Shown here: one piece after another, positions 1-6,269 of the stretch
How positions within the stretch are numbered: the first letter of the stretch is position 1
Layout of the letters: each line of letters begins with the position of its first letter
Assembly: GCA_025361665.1 (NCBI GenBank)
Contig: JANYKF010000424.1
Coordinates: 1 to 6,409, forward strand
DNA from: Clostridiaceae bacterium
GTDB lineage: Bacteria; Bacillota; Clostridia; DSM-8532
Direction: 5' to 3'
DNA: 6,409 nucleotides
The notes under the pieces: model-generated
What the model was told of the DNA's origin: nothing
Databases searched by the model: none
What the model saw: only the letters and a program-made list of their open reading frames with translations
Program-made: the position numbers and the translations under genes

Positions 1-476
1 GTCACGGACGAATCGGGTGCCGGCAGGTTCGGGGTCGCCGCCGGACCGCGGCCCGCATACAAAACGGCCTCCATGTCCTTGAACAGGGTCAGGTGAGGTT
101 TCTTCAGGCGGTGCGCGACCGCAAGGGAAAAAAACCAGTCGCGCCGCTCTCCGCCGGAGATGCCATCCACCCTTGACACGTCCACCGATGATTCGATTTT
201 CTCGACGATGGCGTTGATGACGCCCCGGAATATGGGATCATCCCCTAGATTGTCAAGAATCAACGCCTCCATCTCGCCACTGCAGCCGACTTTGTCCGAT
301 ACAAGCCCGTCAATCCGCTTCAGCAGGGCATTCGCCTTTTCCTCGCTGCCGTATAGGAAATGGGTGTTGACGTAAAAGGGCCCGATGCGGCCCGATGTAT
401 ACCAAAACGGCTTGTTTTCAGGGCAAACCCGGACAGCTGATGTCTCAAACAGCCATTTGGCAATATTGTCATTCAT
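1..476 (-). CDS. pyrE: Orotate phosphoribosyltransferase-like protein, partial (3' end outside window)
   Basis: Predicted to transfer phosphoribose from PRPP to orotate, giving OMP in cytoplasmic UMP synthesis. The visible 158 residues begin MNDNIAKWLFETSAVRVCP and carry the conserved blocks YTSGRIGPFYVNTHF (about 26-40), ISGGERRDWFFS (about 106-117) and KPHLTLFKD (126-134). I recognise these from the clostridial type of protein annotated as orotate phosphoribosyltransferase, which differs from the short enterobacterial PyrE. The PRPP-binding loop would lie beyond the left edge, so catalysis cannot be checked here. The ATG at 476 is chosen because GGGAGG lies 8 bases upstream. The gene follows pyrD by 33 bases on the same strand and is very likely cotranscribed with pyrK and pyrD, which supports the assignment. 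The alternative is another PRTase-superfamily enzyme. Confidence 0.85.
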   Translation of the reverse strand, partial: MNDNIAKWLFETSAVRVCPENKPFWYTSGRIGPFYVNTHFLYGSEEKANALLKRIDGLVSDKVGCSGEMEALILDNLGDDPIFRGVINAIVEKIESSVDVSRVDGISGGERRDWFFSLAVAHRLKKPHLTLFKDMEAVLYAGRGPAATPNLPAPDSSV

Positions 477-509
477 GATGGAATCCTCCCATTGGCACCC
501 GCCCGATTT

Positions 510-1436
510 TCACCATAATTCCAAGGCGCCGGTCAATTTTCCGGCTCCGGAAAAACCGTGTTTATCCAGGTATTCCGTGATCTCACCGATCGTACGGGGC
601 CAGACCATCGGGTCCACGAAACCCGCCGTGCCGATCATCACTGCGGAAGCGCCGGCCAGCATGAACGCCACGGCATCCGATCCGGATGAGATGCCGCCCA
701 TGCCGACAACGGGGATGGCTACCGCACGGGCGACCTGCCAGACCATTCGCAGGGCGATTGGTTTCACGGCCGGTCCGGAGAGTCCGCCCACCGTATTGCC
801 GAGAACCGGCCGACGGGTCTCGATGTCGATGGCCATGCCAAGAACCGTATTGATCAGGGACAGGGAGTCCGCCCCCGCGGCCTCCGACGCCCGGGCGATT
901 TCCGTGATGTCCGTGACATTAGGCGTCAGTTTGACCATGAGGGGCTTTCGGCATTTTTTCCGGACAGCCGTCACGACCTCGGTGATGCCGCAGGCCGAAC
1001 TGCCGAAGGTCATGCCGCCCTGCCTTACATTCGGGCAGGACAGGTTCAGTTCAATGCAGTCCACATCCGCGTCAGACAGGATTTCCACGATCGCCTCGTA
1101 ATCCGCGACCGTACTGCCGGAGGCATTGGCGATGACAGCCACGTCATATTGCCGCAGGAACGGGATTTCCCGCTCGATGAACCGATGAACGCCCGGATTC
1201 TGCAGGCCGACGCTGTTGAGGACACCGGCGGGTGTTTCCGCGATGCGAGGCGGGCGGTTTCCCATCCGCGGTTCCAGCGTGAGGCCCTTCACAGAAATAC
1301 CGCCGAGCAGCGACAAATCGAAATATTCCGCATATTCCCGTCCGAACCCGAAGGTGCCGGATGCGGCAATCACAGGGTTCTTCATGCGGAGGCCGGCCAC
1401 GTTGACCCGCAGATCCGCTGTCTTTTCCGCCGACAT
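510..1436 (-). CDS. pyrD: Dihydroorotate dehydrogenase, class 1B, catalytic subunit
   Basis: FMN enzyme that oxidises dihydroorotate to orotate, the fourth step of UMP synthesis; in class 1B the electrons pass through PyrK to NAD+. The 308-residue length is normal for the family. Visible landmarks are the N-terminal MKNPVIAASGTFGFG (18-32), GVLNSVGLQNPG (71-82), the catalytic-cysteine motif NLSCPN with Cys134 as the general base (class 1 enzymes use Cys, class 2 use Ser), VKLTPN (168-173), the substrate/FMN segment INTVLGMAIDI (195-205), and the phosphate-binding GMGGI (245-249) and MIGT (267-270). An upstream in-frame start would reach into pyrK and is rejected: the ATG at 1436 has an AGGAGG site 5 bases upstream. 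That site overlaps the pyrK stop region and the gap is only 10 bases, so translation is probably coupled with pyrK. The gene is intact. Confidence 0.97.
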   Translation of the reverse strand: MSAEKTADLRVNVAGLRMKNPVIAASGTFGFGREYAEYFDLSLLGGISVKGLTLEPRMGNRPPRIAETPAGVLNSVGLQNPGVHRFIEREIPFLRQYDVAVIANASGSTVADYEAIVEILSDADVDCIELNLSCPNVRQGGMTFGSSACGITEVVTAVRKKCRKPLMVKLTPNVTDITEIARASEAAGADSLSLINTVLGMAIDIETRRPVLGNTVGGLSGPAVKPIALRMVWQVARAVAIPVVGMGGISSGSDAVAFMLAGASAVMIGTAGFVDPMVWPRTIGEITEYLDKHGFSGAGKLTGALELW

Positions 1437-1446
1437 GGGTGCCTCC

Positions 1447-2220
1447 TCAATCAAACACGATCTCCCGCCCGTCGAACACGGGGCCTTCCCTGCAGACGTG
1501 GGTATAGGCGAAGCCCTCCCCGTCCCTTGTCTTGCAGGCGCAGACAAGGCATGCGCCTACTCCGCAGCCCATCCGCTGTTCCATGGAAACCTGAACGGCA
1601 ACGTCGTGATGCATGCAAATCCCCACCGCGGCCTTCATCATGGGGAGAGGGCCGCACACATAGACACAGTCCGGCTTTTCCTGCTCGAGGCAACGCTCCA
1701 GCAAGTTGGTGGCAAATCCTGCCTGGCCATGGCTTCCATCATCCGTGGCGATCTCAAGCCGTTCGCTGTTGGAGGCAAACGCTTCCTCCAACACCACGGC
1801 TTCGTGGCTTCTGAACCCGAGAAGGGCCTTCCGGCGGACTTCCGGCATGGTGCGGAGCAGGAGGAGAAGGGGAAACGAACCGATGCCGCCCCCGACAACA
1901 ACCATGCTCCCGCCGGGCTGAACGGGCTTGAACGGGTTTCCGAGCGGGCCCATGACATCGACGAACTCACCCGGTTTCACGCCGGCCAGCAGTTCCGTGC
2001 CTGCGCCGCGAACCTGAAAGACAATGTCCGCTGTGCCGGATTCGCGGTTCACATCGCAAATGCTGATGGGCCGGCGGAGATAGGCCCGATACGAGTCCCC
2101 GCACCGCACATTTAGAAATTGCCCTGGTTTTGCGGATGAGACAAGCCTTTCCGACTTGAGAACCATCCGGATGACGTCGGGCGAAAGCCATTCCATCCCT
2201 GCGACCTGTTCCAGATGCAT
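1447..2220 (-). CDS. pyrK: Dihydroorotate dehydrogenase B, electron-transfer subunit (FAD, 2Fe-2S)
   Basis: Electron-transfer partner of PyrD in the PyrD2-PyrK2 enzyme; it carries electrons from FMN through a [2Fe-2S] cluster and FAD to NAD+. The 257 residues match the ferredoxin-reductase-type family. The FAD-binding domain has RRPIS (49-53) and GPLGNPF (91-97). The NAD-binding domain has VVGGGIGSFPL (108-118) and a late YVCGP (187-191). The C-terminal cluster motif places Cys219, Cys224, Cys227 and Cys243 in the expected C-x4-C-x2-C-x15-C spacing. The ATG at 2220 follows GGGAGG by 9 bases. It is the first gene of the operon, directly downstream of the promoter at 2266-2295 and 10 bases before pyrD. 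No pyr attenuator is evident in the roughly 40-base leader. The gene looks intact. Confidence 0.96.
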   Translation of the reverse strand: MHLEQVAGMEWLSPDVIRMVLKSERLVSSAKPGQFLNVRCGDSYRAYLRRPISICDVNRESGTADIVFQVRGAGTELLAGVKPGEFVDVMGPLGNPFKPVQPGGSMVVVGGGIGSFPLLLLLRTMPEVRRKALLGFRSHEAVVLEEAFASNSERLEIATDDGSHGQAGFATNLLERCLEQEKPDCVYVCGPLPMMKAAVGICMHHDVAVQVSMEQRMGCGVGACLVCACKTRDGEGFAYTHVCREGPVFDGREIVFD

Positions 2221-2265
2221 TGCCGTCCGCCTCCCTGACGCTCCGCGCCGTTCGCATTCCCGTGC

Positions 2266-2295
2266 ATTGTATCACATGAATGGAATTTCATGCAA
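2266..2295 (-). promoter_or_regulatory. Promoter of the pyrK-pyrD-pyrE operon
   Basis: Minus-strand -35 TTGCAT (2290-2295), 18-base spacer, then TACAAT (2266-2271) directly preceded by TGA, giving an extended -10 element. Transcription would start near 2259, leaving a leader of about 40 bases before the pyrK ATG, with its GGGAGG site inside. The extended -10 makes up for a -35 that matches only the TTG part of the consensus. Inferred from sequence only. Confidence 0.6.
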
Positions 2296-2334
2296 AACCG
2301 GTTCCGTTCCGTGTCACATTCCTGAAGGCCGTTC

Positions 2335-2529
2335 TCAAGCAAATCCTTTCCCTTCCCGAAGGGCCGGCAGAATGGCCGCAATGGAAGATTCCGGCACGAG
2401 AACCGCATTCCCCGACTCCGAGATGTTCCAAAGATGATGGGTATCGGAATTGACGAGAAAACAGGTATTCCTTGCTTCCGGGTGCATGCTCCGGAATGTC
2501 CGCGCATCGGCGCGGCAGATGGAGGTCTT
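2335..2529 (-). pseudogene. C-terminal remnant of a PHP-domain phosphoesterase
   Basis: This frame encodes 64 residues ending at a TGA. It contains ARNTCFLVNSDTHHLWNISE (19-38 of the remnant) and then VPESSIAAILPALREG (45-60). It resembles the C-terminal end of the PHP-domain proteins found in Clostridia, where SDxHyLwdI holds a metal-binding Asp and His. The family is normally well over 200 residues and starts with an HxH motif; none of that is present. There is no start codon with a ribosome binding site, and the frame is closed on its 5' side by an in-frame TGA at 2530-2532. Beyond that the same frame stays open for about 25 codons, including GRGKILLALLRT, which I cannot assign. It lies about 75 bases after the ATPase fragment and just before the pyrK promoter. 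The family call rests on this short match; the gene is certainly non-functional if the call is right. Confidence 0.62.
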
Positions 2530-2605
2530 TCATGTCCGCAGCAGCGCAAGGAGGATTTTACCGCGCCCGAAGGAAGGGCTGAACTGCTTCGTTCCGGCAG
2601 CATCC

Positions 2606-3057
2606 TCACTTGAAGCGGACAACGATGTGGACCGTGGTGCCATGGCCCTGCGACGTTTCGATGCGCAGCTGGTCCGCGTGCCTTTTGATGTTGGGCAGTC
2701 CCATGCCGGCTCCGAAACCCACTTCCCGGATGCCGTTCTGATAGAGCCTCCCGCATGCCGAAAACATCGGCAGGGCCGTTGACAGGACAGCGACGCCCTT
2801 TTCCTCCGCCAAGTCGGTCATGCGGCCCTGCGGTTTTTTCCGCGGACAAACACCACGACGCGAATATCCGTCATTTCCGCCGTCCGGATGACCCGAGGGT
2901 TCACAAGGCCGGTGATCATCATCGCGTTCTCCTTTGAATAAGCCATGACATCGCTCATTAAATCCGCTCCGCAGGCGGAACAGATATCCAGATCCGGGTC
3001 ATGGTCCACCGTGTGGAGATGGGCTTCCAGAATCCTGGAGATTTCGACAATTTGCAT
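2606..3057 (-). pseudogene. Frameshifted DRTGG-domain gene fused to the C-terminus of an anti-sigma-type GHKL ATPase
   Basis: The first frame (ATG at 3057, stop at 2818-2820) begins MQIVEISRILEAHLHTV and shows the DRTGG-domain landmarks ICSACGADLMSDVMAYSK (25-42), MITGLVNPRVIRTAEM (47-62) and VVVFVRGK (67-74). It then runs into an A6 tract and ends seven codons later. One extra base restores the expected continuation (KKPQGRMTDLAEEKG, ALPMFSACGRLYQNGI) and a 150-residue product. From residue 111 the sequence is not DRTGG but the end of an RsbW-like ATPase: REVGFGAGMGLPNIKRHAD and GHGTTVHIVV. The N box, the DxGxG motif and the rest of the GHKL fold are absent, so ATP binding is not expected. 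The start is fixed by GAGGTGAT, 8 bases complementary to the 16S 3' end. DRTGG and such ATPases are usually separate neighbouring genes, so a deletion is the likely cause. Whether any product is made is unknown. Confidence 0.72.
2833..2839 (-). other. Frameshift site, A6 run forming an A AAA AAC slippery heptamer
   Basis: On the minus strand the codons read GGA AAA AAC at codons 73-75 of the DRTGG frame, so the heptamer A AAA AAC lies exactly in the X XXY YYZ register. A -1 slip continues as K-K-P-Q-G-R-M-T-D, which is the frame that keeps DRTGG similarity. The run lies in the loop of a small GCGG/CCGC hairpin. I see no strong stem-loop or pseudoknot just downstream, and only a weak 4-bp stem 3' of the site. 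A plain homopolymer indel is at least as likely. Confidence 0.5.
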
Positions 3058-3141
3058 GCAATCACCTCGGGTATTCTTCATTGGGATCGGTGGTATGGCA
3101 TGCAATCACCTCGGGTATTCTTCATGGGGATCGGTGGTATG
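3054..3141. repeat. 44-bp tandem duplication of the DRTGG gene leader
   Basis: Two adjacent 44-base copies, 3054-3097 and 3098-3141, begin GCATGCAATCACCTCGGGTA on the plus strand and differ at one base (T at 3082, G at 3126). Each holds, on the minus strand, a GAGGTGAT ribosome binding site followed by an ATG. The inner copy starts the DRTGG gene (3057). The outer copy starts a seven-residue frame, MPYHRSQ (3101 to 3078), that stops just before the second ribosome binding site. Since 44 is not a multiple of three, the outer ATG is out of frame with the gene. Confidence 0.95.
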
Positions 3142-3164
3142 ATTTCATCGGGCTGGATTGCCGC

Positions 3165-3203
3165 AAAAACGCGGACATGCCGGAGTCATTGGACTCCGGC
3201 ATG
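3165..3203 (-). terminator. Intrinsic terminator after the DUF1858 gene
   Basis: A perfect 12-bp stem (3176-3187 pairing with 3192-3203) closes a 4-base loop. On the minus strand it is followed, 6 bases later, by five T residues (3165-3169). The stop codon of the DUF1858 gene lies about 45 bases upstream. On the plus strand the hairpin has no T run, so termination is one-directional. It also separates the DUF1858 transcript from the broken DRTGG gene that follows. Confidence 0.75.
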
Positions 3204-3247
3204 CGGAAACGCGGATGAATTCGTTCATTGGCGCGATCGCCCGTTCC

Positions 3248-3448
3248 TTACGAAGCGAGGTGCGCGTTAAGTGCGTCAATGAGTTTTTGGGAATCGATGC
3301 CGTGCACCGCGCAGGCATCCTCGATGCTCTCGCCGGATGCCGAGGGGCATCCGAGGCAATGCATGCCGTGCTGCATGAAGATGGGTGCGGTCGTGCGATC
3401 CAACCGAAGCACATCCATGATGATCATATCTCCGGAAACCTTGGCCAT
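3248..3448 (-). CDS. DUF1858 / hybrid-cluster-protein-associated redox disulfide domain protein
   Basis: A 66-residue cytoplasmic protein of the DUF1858 type, a small domain often found alone or joined to redox proteins; its biochemical role is not established. It shows the family pattern: an opening SGDMIIMDVLRLD (5-17), then TAPIFMQHGMHCLGCP (20-35) with the CxxC pair Cys31 and Cys34, the downstream SGESIEDACAVHGID (38-52) with a third Cys46, and a closing LIDALNAHL (57-65). The length is the usual single-domain size. An in-frame ATG at 3511 is possible, but it has no ribosome binding site and falls within the expected leader. The ATG at 3448 has AGGAGG 5 bases upstream and starts where the domain starts. 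It has its own promoter (3519-3546) and a terminator, so it appears to be a one-gene unit, divergent from apgM. Confidence 0.92.
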   Translation of the reverse strand: MAKVSGDMIIMDVLRLDRTTAPIFMQHGMHCLGCPSASGESIEDACAVHGIDSQKLIDALNAHLAS

Positions 3449-3518
3449 AAGAACCTCCTGTTTTGTTGTCAACGGCTTGGCGCCGTGATGTCCGTCGCCG
3501 AATACTGCCATATGCTTG

Positions 3519-3546
3519 ATTATACCAGATTCGACCGGATTCGCAA
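3519..3546 (-). promoter_or_regulatory. Promoter of the DUF1858 gene
   Basis: Minus-strand -35 TTGCGA (3541-3546), 16-base spacer and a perfect TATAAT (3519-3524) preceded by TGG, so an extended -10. This is among the best promoters in the window. The expected start is near 3512, with a leader of about 65 bases before the ATG at 3448. Confidence 0.75.
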
Positions 3547-3550
3547 CACC

Positions 3551-3580
3551 TTGACGCCCGTTTCATGCATGTGTTAGGGT
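3551..3580 (+). promoter_or_regulatory. Candidate promoter of apgM
   Basis: TTGACG (3551-3556, five of six consensus bases), 18-base spacer, then TAGGGT (3575-3580) with TGT before it. The -10 is weak, but its TA and final T and the extended TG are present, and it sits 30 bases before the apgM start. The -35 box lies four bases from that of the divergent DUF1858 promoter. Confidence 0.4.
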
Positions 3581-3610
3581 TGGAACAGACAACGAAAGAG
3601 GGAGATGCCG

Positions 3611-4825
3611 ATGAAATACATCACACTGCTCTGCGACGGCATGGCCGACGTCCCCGTTCCGGCCTTGCGCGGCAAAACACCGATGGAAACAGCGTTCAAG
3701 CCCCATATGGATCACCTCTTCAAAACCGCGCAGGCCGGACTCGCAAAGACGGTTCCCGATGGTCTGCCCGCCGGGAGCGATGTCGCCAACCTGTCTGTCT
3801 TCGGATACTCGCCGGTTGAGCATTACACAGGCCGTTCCCCGCTGGAAGCCATCAGCATGGGTCTCTCCATGCGTGACGACGATACCGCGCTCCGCTGCAA
3901 CCTGGTCACGCTGGGTGGATCGGGTTCCCTGAAAAACAGGACCATGGAGGATTACAGCGCCGGGGAGATCACGACGAACGAGGCCCGTGAACTGGTATTG
4001 GCCCTCGCGACCGCCCTGGATGCGGAATCGTGGTCCTTCCACCCCGGCATCAGTTACCGGCACTGCATGCTGTGGCAGGGAGGACCTCTTGACATCCGCC
4101 TGACCCCGCCCCATGACATCAGCGGCCGTCCCGTGGCGGATTGGCTCCCGGCCGGTCCCGGTTCCGGGACAGTCCTCGACCTCATGGAGCGAGTACTTCC
4201 CATCCTGGCGGATCATCCGGTAAACCGGGCGCGCAGGGATCGCGGGTTGAATCCGGCCAATGCCATCTGGCTGTGGGGACAAGGGAGGCGCCCCGTCCTG
4301 CCCTTGTTCCATGATGTATTCGGAATGGAGGGTTCGGTCATATCCGCCGTGGACTTGATTAAGGGCATCGGCCTTGCGGCAGGCATGACCTCTGTTGATG
4401 TGGCCGGCGCCACGGGCAACCTGCATACGAATTATCGCGGCAAAGCGGAAGCTGCCTTGGAAGAACTCTCAAGCCGGTCTGATTTTGTCTATATCCATGT
4501 GGAAGCACCGGATGAATGCGGCCACCAAGGGCTGGCAGAAGAAAAGACATCTGCCATTGAGCGCATCGACGCGGAACTGCTGTCGGTATTGCTGGAACGA
4601 TTGCCTGTTCTTGGCGATTTCCGGATGCTGATCCTGCCGGACCATCCAACCCCGGTGGGTATCCGCACGCACACGAGGGTCCCCGTGCCATTCCTGCTTT
4701 ACGACAGCCGGAAGAACCTGGCTGTCGACGGACAAGGCGCCTGTTTTACGGAATCCAGCGCTGACACGGGTCTATACCTTCCGGAGGCTCATCATCTGAT
4801 GAACAGGCTGCTGGAGCGGGCATGA
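3611..4825 (+). CDS. apgM: Cofactor-independent phosphoglycerate mutase, ApgM type
   Basis: Cytoplasmic metal-dependent enzyme of the alkaline phosphatase superfamily, predicted to interconvert 3- and 2-phosphoglycerate in glycolysis. The 404 residues are the usual length for the archaeal/clostridial form. Metal and active-site motifs are visible: LLCDGMAD with Asp9, GSDVANLSVFGY with the probable phospho-serine Ser56 (55-66), GATGNLHTNYRGK (266-278), EAPDECGHQG with Asp301 and His305, LPDHPTP with Asp344 and His345, and THTRVPVPF with His354. An ATG at 3605 is in frame, but it abuts the GAGGGAG ribosome binding site; the ATG at 3611 has proper spacing and gives MKYI, the common family start. 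Some members of this branch have been annotated as possible homoserine kinases; nothing nearby (no threonine genes) supports that here. Single gene, with its tail converging on the PP2C-LysM gene. Confidence 0.93.
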   Translation: MKYITLLCDGMADVPVPALRGKTPMETAFKPHMDHLFKTAQAGLAKTVPDGLPAGSDVANLSVFGYSPVEHYTGRSPLEAISMGLSMRDDDTALRCNLVTLGGSGSLKNRTMEDYSAGEITTNEARELVLALATALDAESWSFHPGISYRHCMLWQGGPLDIRLTPPHDISGRPVADWLPAGPGSGTVLDLMERVLPILADHPVNRARRDRGLNPANAIWLWGQGRRPVLPLFHDVFGMEGSVISAVDLIKGIGLAAGMTSVDVAGATGNLHTNYRGKAEAALEELSSRSDFVYIHVEAPDECGHQGLAEEKTSAIERIDAELLSVLLERLPVLGDFRMLILPDHPTPVGIRTHTRVPVPFLLYDSRKNLAVDGQGACFTESSADTGLYLPEAHHLMNRLLERA

Positions 4826-4833
4826 GTCATATG

Positions 4834-6171
4834 TCATTTCAGCGACTCAACTGGAGGGATTTTCAATATGTCGCCGGGTTGCAGCTTGGCAGGATCGGAT
4901 ATGTTGTTGTAGGCAGCCAGGGCATCAATCAGTGAAATGTCATTGTAGAATTTTTTCACAATCCCGCTCATGGTGTCCTTTTTTTGCACGATATAGGTTT
5001 GCGACTCTGCGGGTATTGCCGTCGCAACAGGCGTTGGTACCGGCGTCGCGGTCTCTGCTGCGATCGGTGTTGCCTCCACCACGGCCGGACTCGCTGTGGG
5101 TGCCGCCATGTCGGCCACGCTGGGCTTCGCCGTCGCCGCTGCCTTTGGTCTTCCGGAACCCGGGAAGAAGGAGCTGATCAGAATGTACAGGATGGCAAGA
5201 ACCACCACCACCGTCAAGGCGAAGAGGCCGGCGAACAGAACATTGTCCCGCGCTTTCGGCTTGCGGTTGTATTTATAGGTGACAGCCGGCGTTTTGCTCA
5301 GTGCGTCCACACGGGACTTCAGCATCGGGCGGCGGGCCGCTCCCTGTATGTCGTAGATCTTTTCAATTTGCACCACCATTGCGGTGAGATCGCCCTGCGT
5401 GGTCCGTTTCATTGCCTCAGCCACGATTTTACCGGAAAGGTCCACGCTTTCGCCGCCTGCCGCAAGGATGTCTTCCAACCGTTCCTCGCCAAGAGATTCA
5501 AATACCCCCTGGCTGATCAGGAGAAACGTATCATGTTCGCAGAAGGGCATGGGTTCTGACAGAATGACCGGGCTTTCGGCCTCTTCAGGATTCTCTTCGT
5601 TCTCTTCCGGTATGACAAGGTCTTTGCGTTCCGCGTCCTTTTCCGTCAATACACCCAGACGGACCAATTTTTCCCGCTTGGTGCTTTCCCTTGCCAATGG
5701 GATGAACGTCTCTTCCCGCATCAGATAGGCATGACCCTTCCCGACGGTCGCGGCAACCGCACACCCGTCTGCCAGGAGGAGCCCTGAAAATCCGACCCGC
5801 CAGCGGTCGTCTTCCCGGGGGGTATGGTTCATCTCCAGAATGCTTTCCAGCAATCTGGATGCATCCCCGATGCACGAAGACAATTCACGGGTTTTGGACG
5901 TGATGTCGCCGCCATGGGCGGTAATCTTCTCGTGCAGCCGCGCAACCTCCTTGTTGATGACGACGTTCGTGGAGGCATCCGCGGCATTGTCCATGTTTTC
6001 GGCCACCGTGAACAGGTAATCGCTTCCCCTGTTTTCCAGGGAGGCCTGGATGTTGTCGAGGCCCGGTTCGGAAACGAACCGGCCGTTCATGTAGAAATCC
6101 GCCGTATTTCGACTTCTTCCGTACCCCATGCGCGAATAGAGGCACGCATTGATCCTGATTACGTTGCTCAT
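4834..6171 (-). CDS. PP2C-like (probable pseudophosphatase) membrane protein with extracellular LysM domain
   Basis: The 445-residue protein has four parts. Residues 1-270 resemble the PPM/PP2C phosphatase fold: GYGRSRNTADFYMNGRF (16-32), LFTVAENMDN (53-62), AATVGKGHAYLMRE (140-153), DTFLLISQGVFESL (214-227) and GDLTAMVVQIE (260-270). The motifs that hold the metals in active enzymes are altered: NxED became NTAD, DGMGG became ENMDN and SDG became SQG, so catalysis is doubtful. Residues 311-336 form one hydrophobic helix, then an Ala/Pro/Thr-rich linker (about 337-390), then a LysM peptidoglycan-binding domain (391-440; YIVQKKDTMSGIVKKFY, LQPGDILKIP). With no signal peptide and a basic stretch before the helix, the N-terminus should be cytoplasmic and LysM outside. 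An acidic insert (189-200) is unusual. The ATG at 6171 has GAGGAG about 8 bases upstream; an earlier in-frame start lacks one. Inferred role: sensing or wall attachment; target unknown. Confidence 0.88.
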   Translation of the reverse strand: MSNVIRINACLYSRMGYGRSRNTADFYMNGRFVSEPGLDNIQASLENRGSDYLFTVAENMDNAADASTNVVINKEVARLHEKITAHGGDITSKTRELSSCIGDASRLLESILEMNHTPREDDRWRVGFSGLLLADGCAVAATVGKGHAYLMREETFIPLARESTKREKLVRLGVLTEKDAERKDLVIPEENEENPEEAESPVILSEPMPFCEHDTFLLISQGVFESLGEERLEDILAAGGESVDLSGKIVAEAMKRTTQGDLTAMVVQIEKIYDIQGAARRPMLKSRVDALSKTPAVTYKYNRKPKARDNVLFAGLFALTVVVVLAILYILISSFFPGSGRPKAAATAKPSVADMAAPTASPAVVEATPIAAETATPVPTPVATAIPAESQTYIVQKKDTMSGIVKKFYNDISLIDALAAYNNISDPAKLQPGDILKIPPVESLK

Positions 6172-6269
6172 CTGCTTCTCCTCTTCGGCATCAGCGAGGG
6201 TTTCATGGCAACAGAACAATTTTCAGCCTTTTTCAGCGGTATAAATGAATCCTGCCTGTTCCTGCAATC

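Noticed and set aside
385..2115. Plus-strand open frames opposite pyrD and pyrK
   Set aside because: They lie antisense to strongly conserved genes and have shadow-like composition.
2220..2259. PyrR-type attenuator or uracil-responsive leader before pyrK
   Set aside because: The leader is only about 40 bases and shows no alternative hairpins or terminator.
2112..2849. Long open minus-strand frame (245 codons) crossing the ATPase fragment, PHP remnant and pyrK start
   Set aside because: Its product is rich in Arg, Pro, Gly and Ser with no family pattern, it begins at a TTG without a ribosome binding site, and it overlaps the well supported pyrK promoter and gene start. The opening MSAEKTA shared with PyrD looks like chance.
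3098..3105. Upstream TTG start extending the DRTGG protein by 16 residues
   Set aside because: The extension lies inside the tandem duplication, TTG sits too close to the outer ribosome binding site, and the ATG at 3057 has an ideal site and the family-like start.
3139..3166. Possible promoter for the DRTGG gene (TTGCGG, 16 bases, TGA, AATCAT on the minus strand)
   Set aside because: The -10 lacks its first T, the -35 is poor and overlaps the terminator T run; too weak to list, though it is the only candidate for this broken gene.
3563..4426. Open minus-strand frame of 287 codons opposite apgM
   Set aside because: It is the antisense shadow of a clearly conserved apgM; GC-rich coding sequence often leaves such frames open, and no domain or ribosome binding site is seen.
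4823..4849. TGAGTC/GACTCA inverted repeat as a bidirectional terminator
   Set aside because: Six base pairs with a 15-base loop and no T run on either side.
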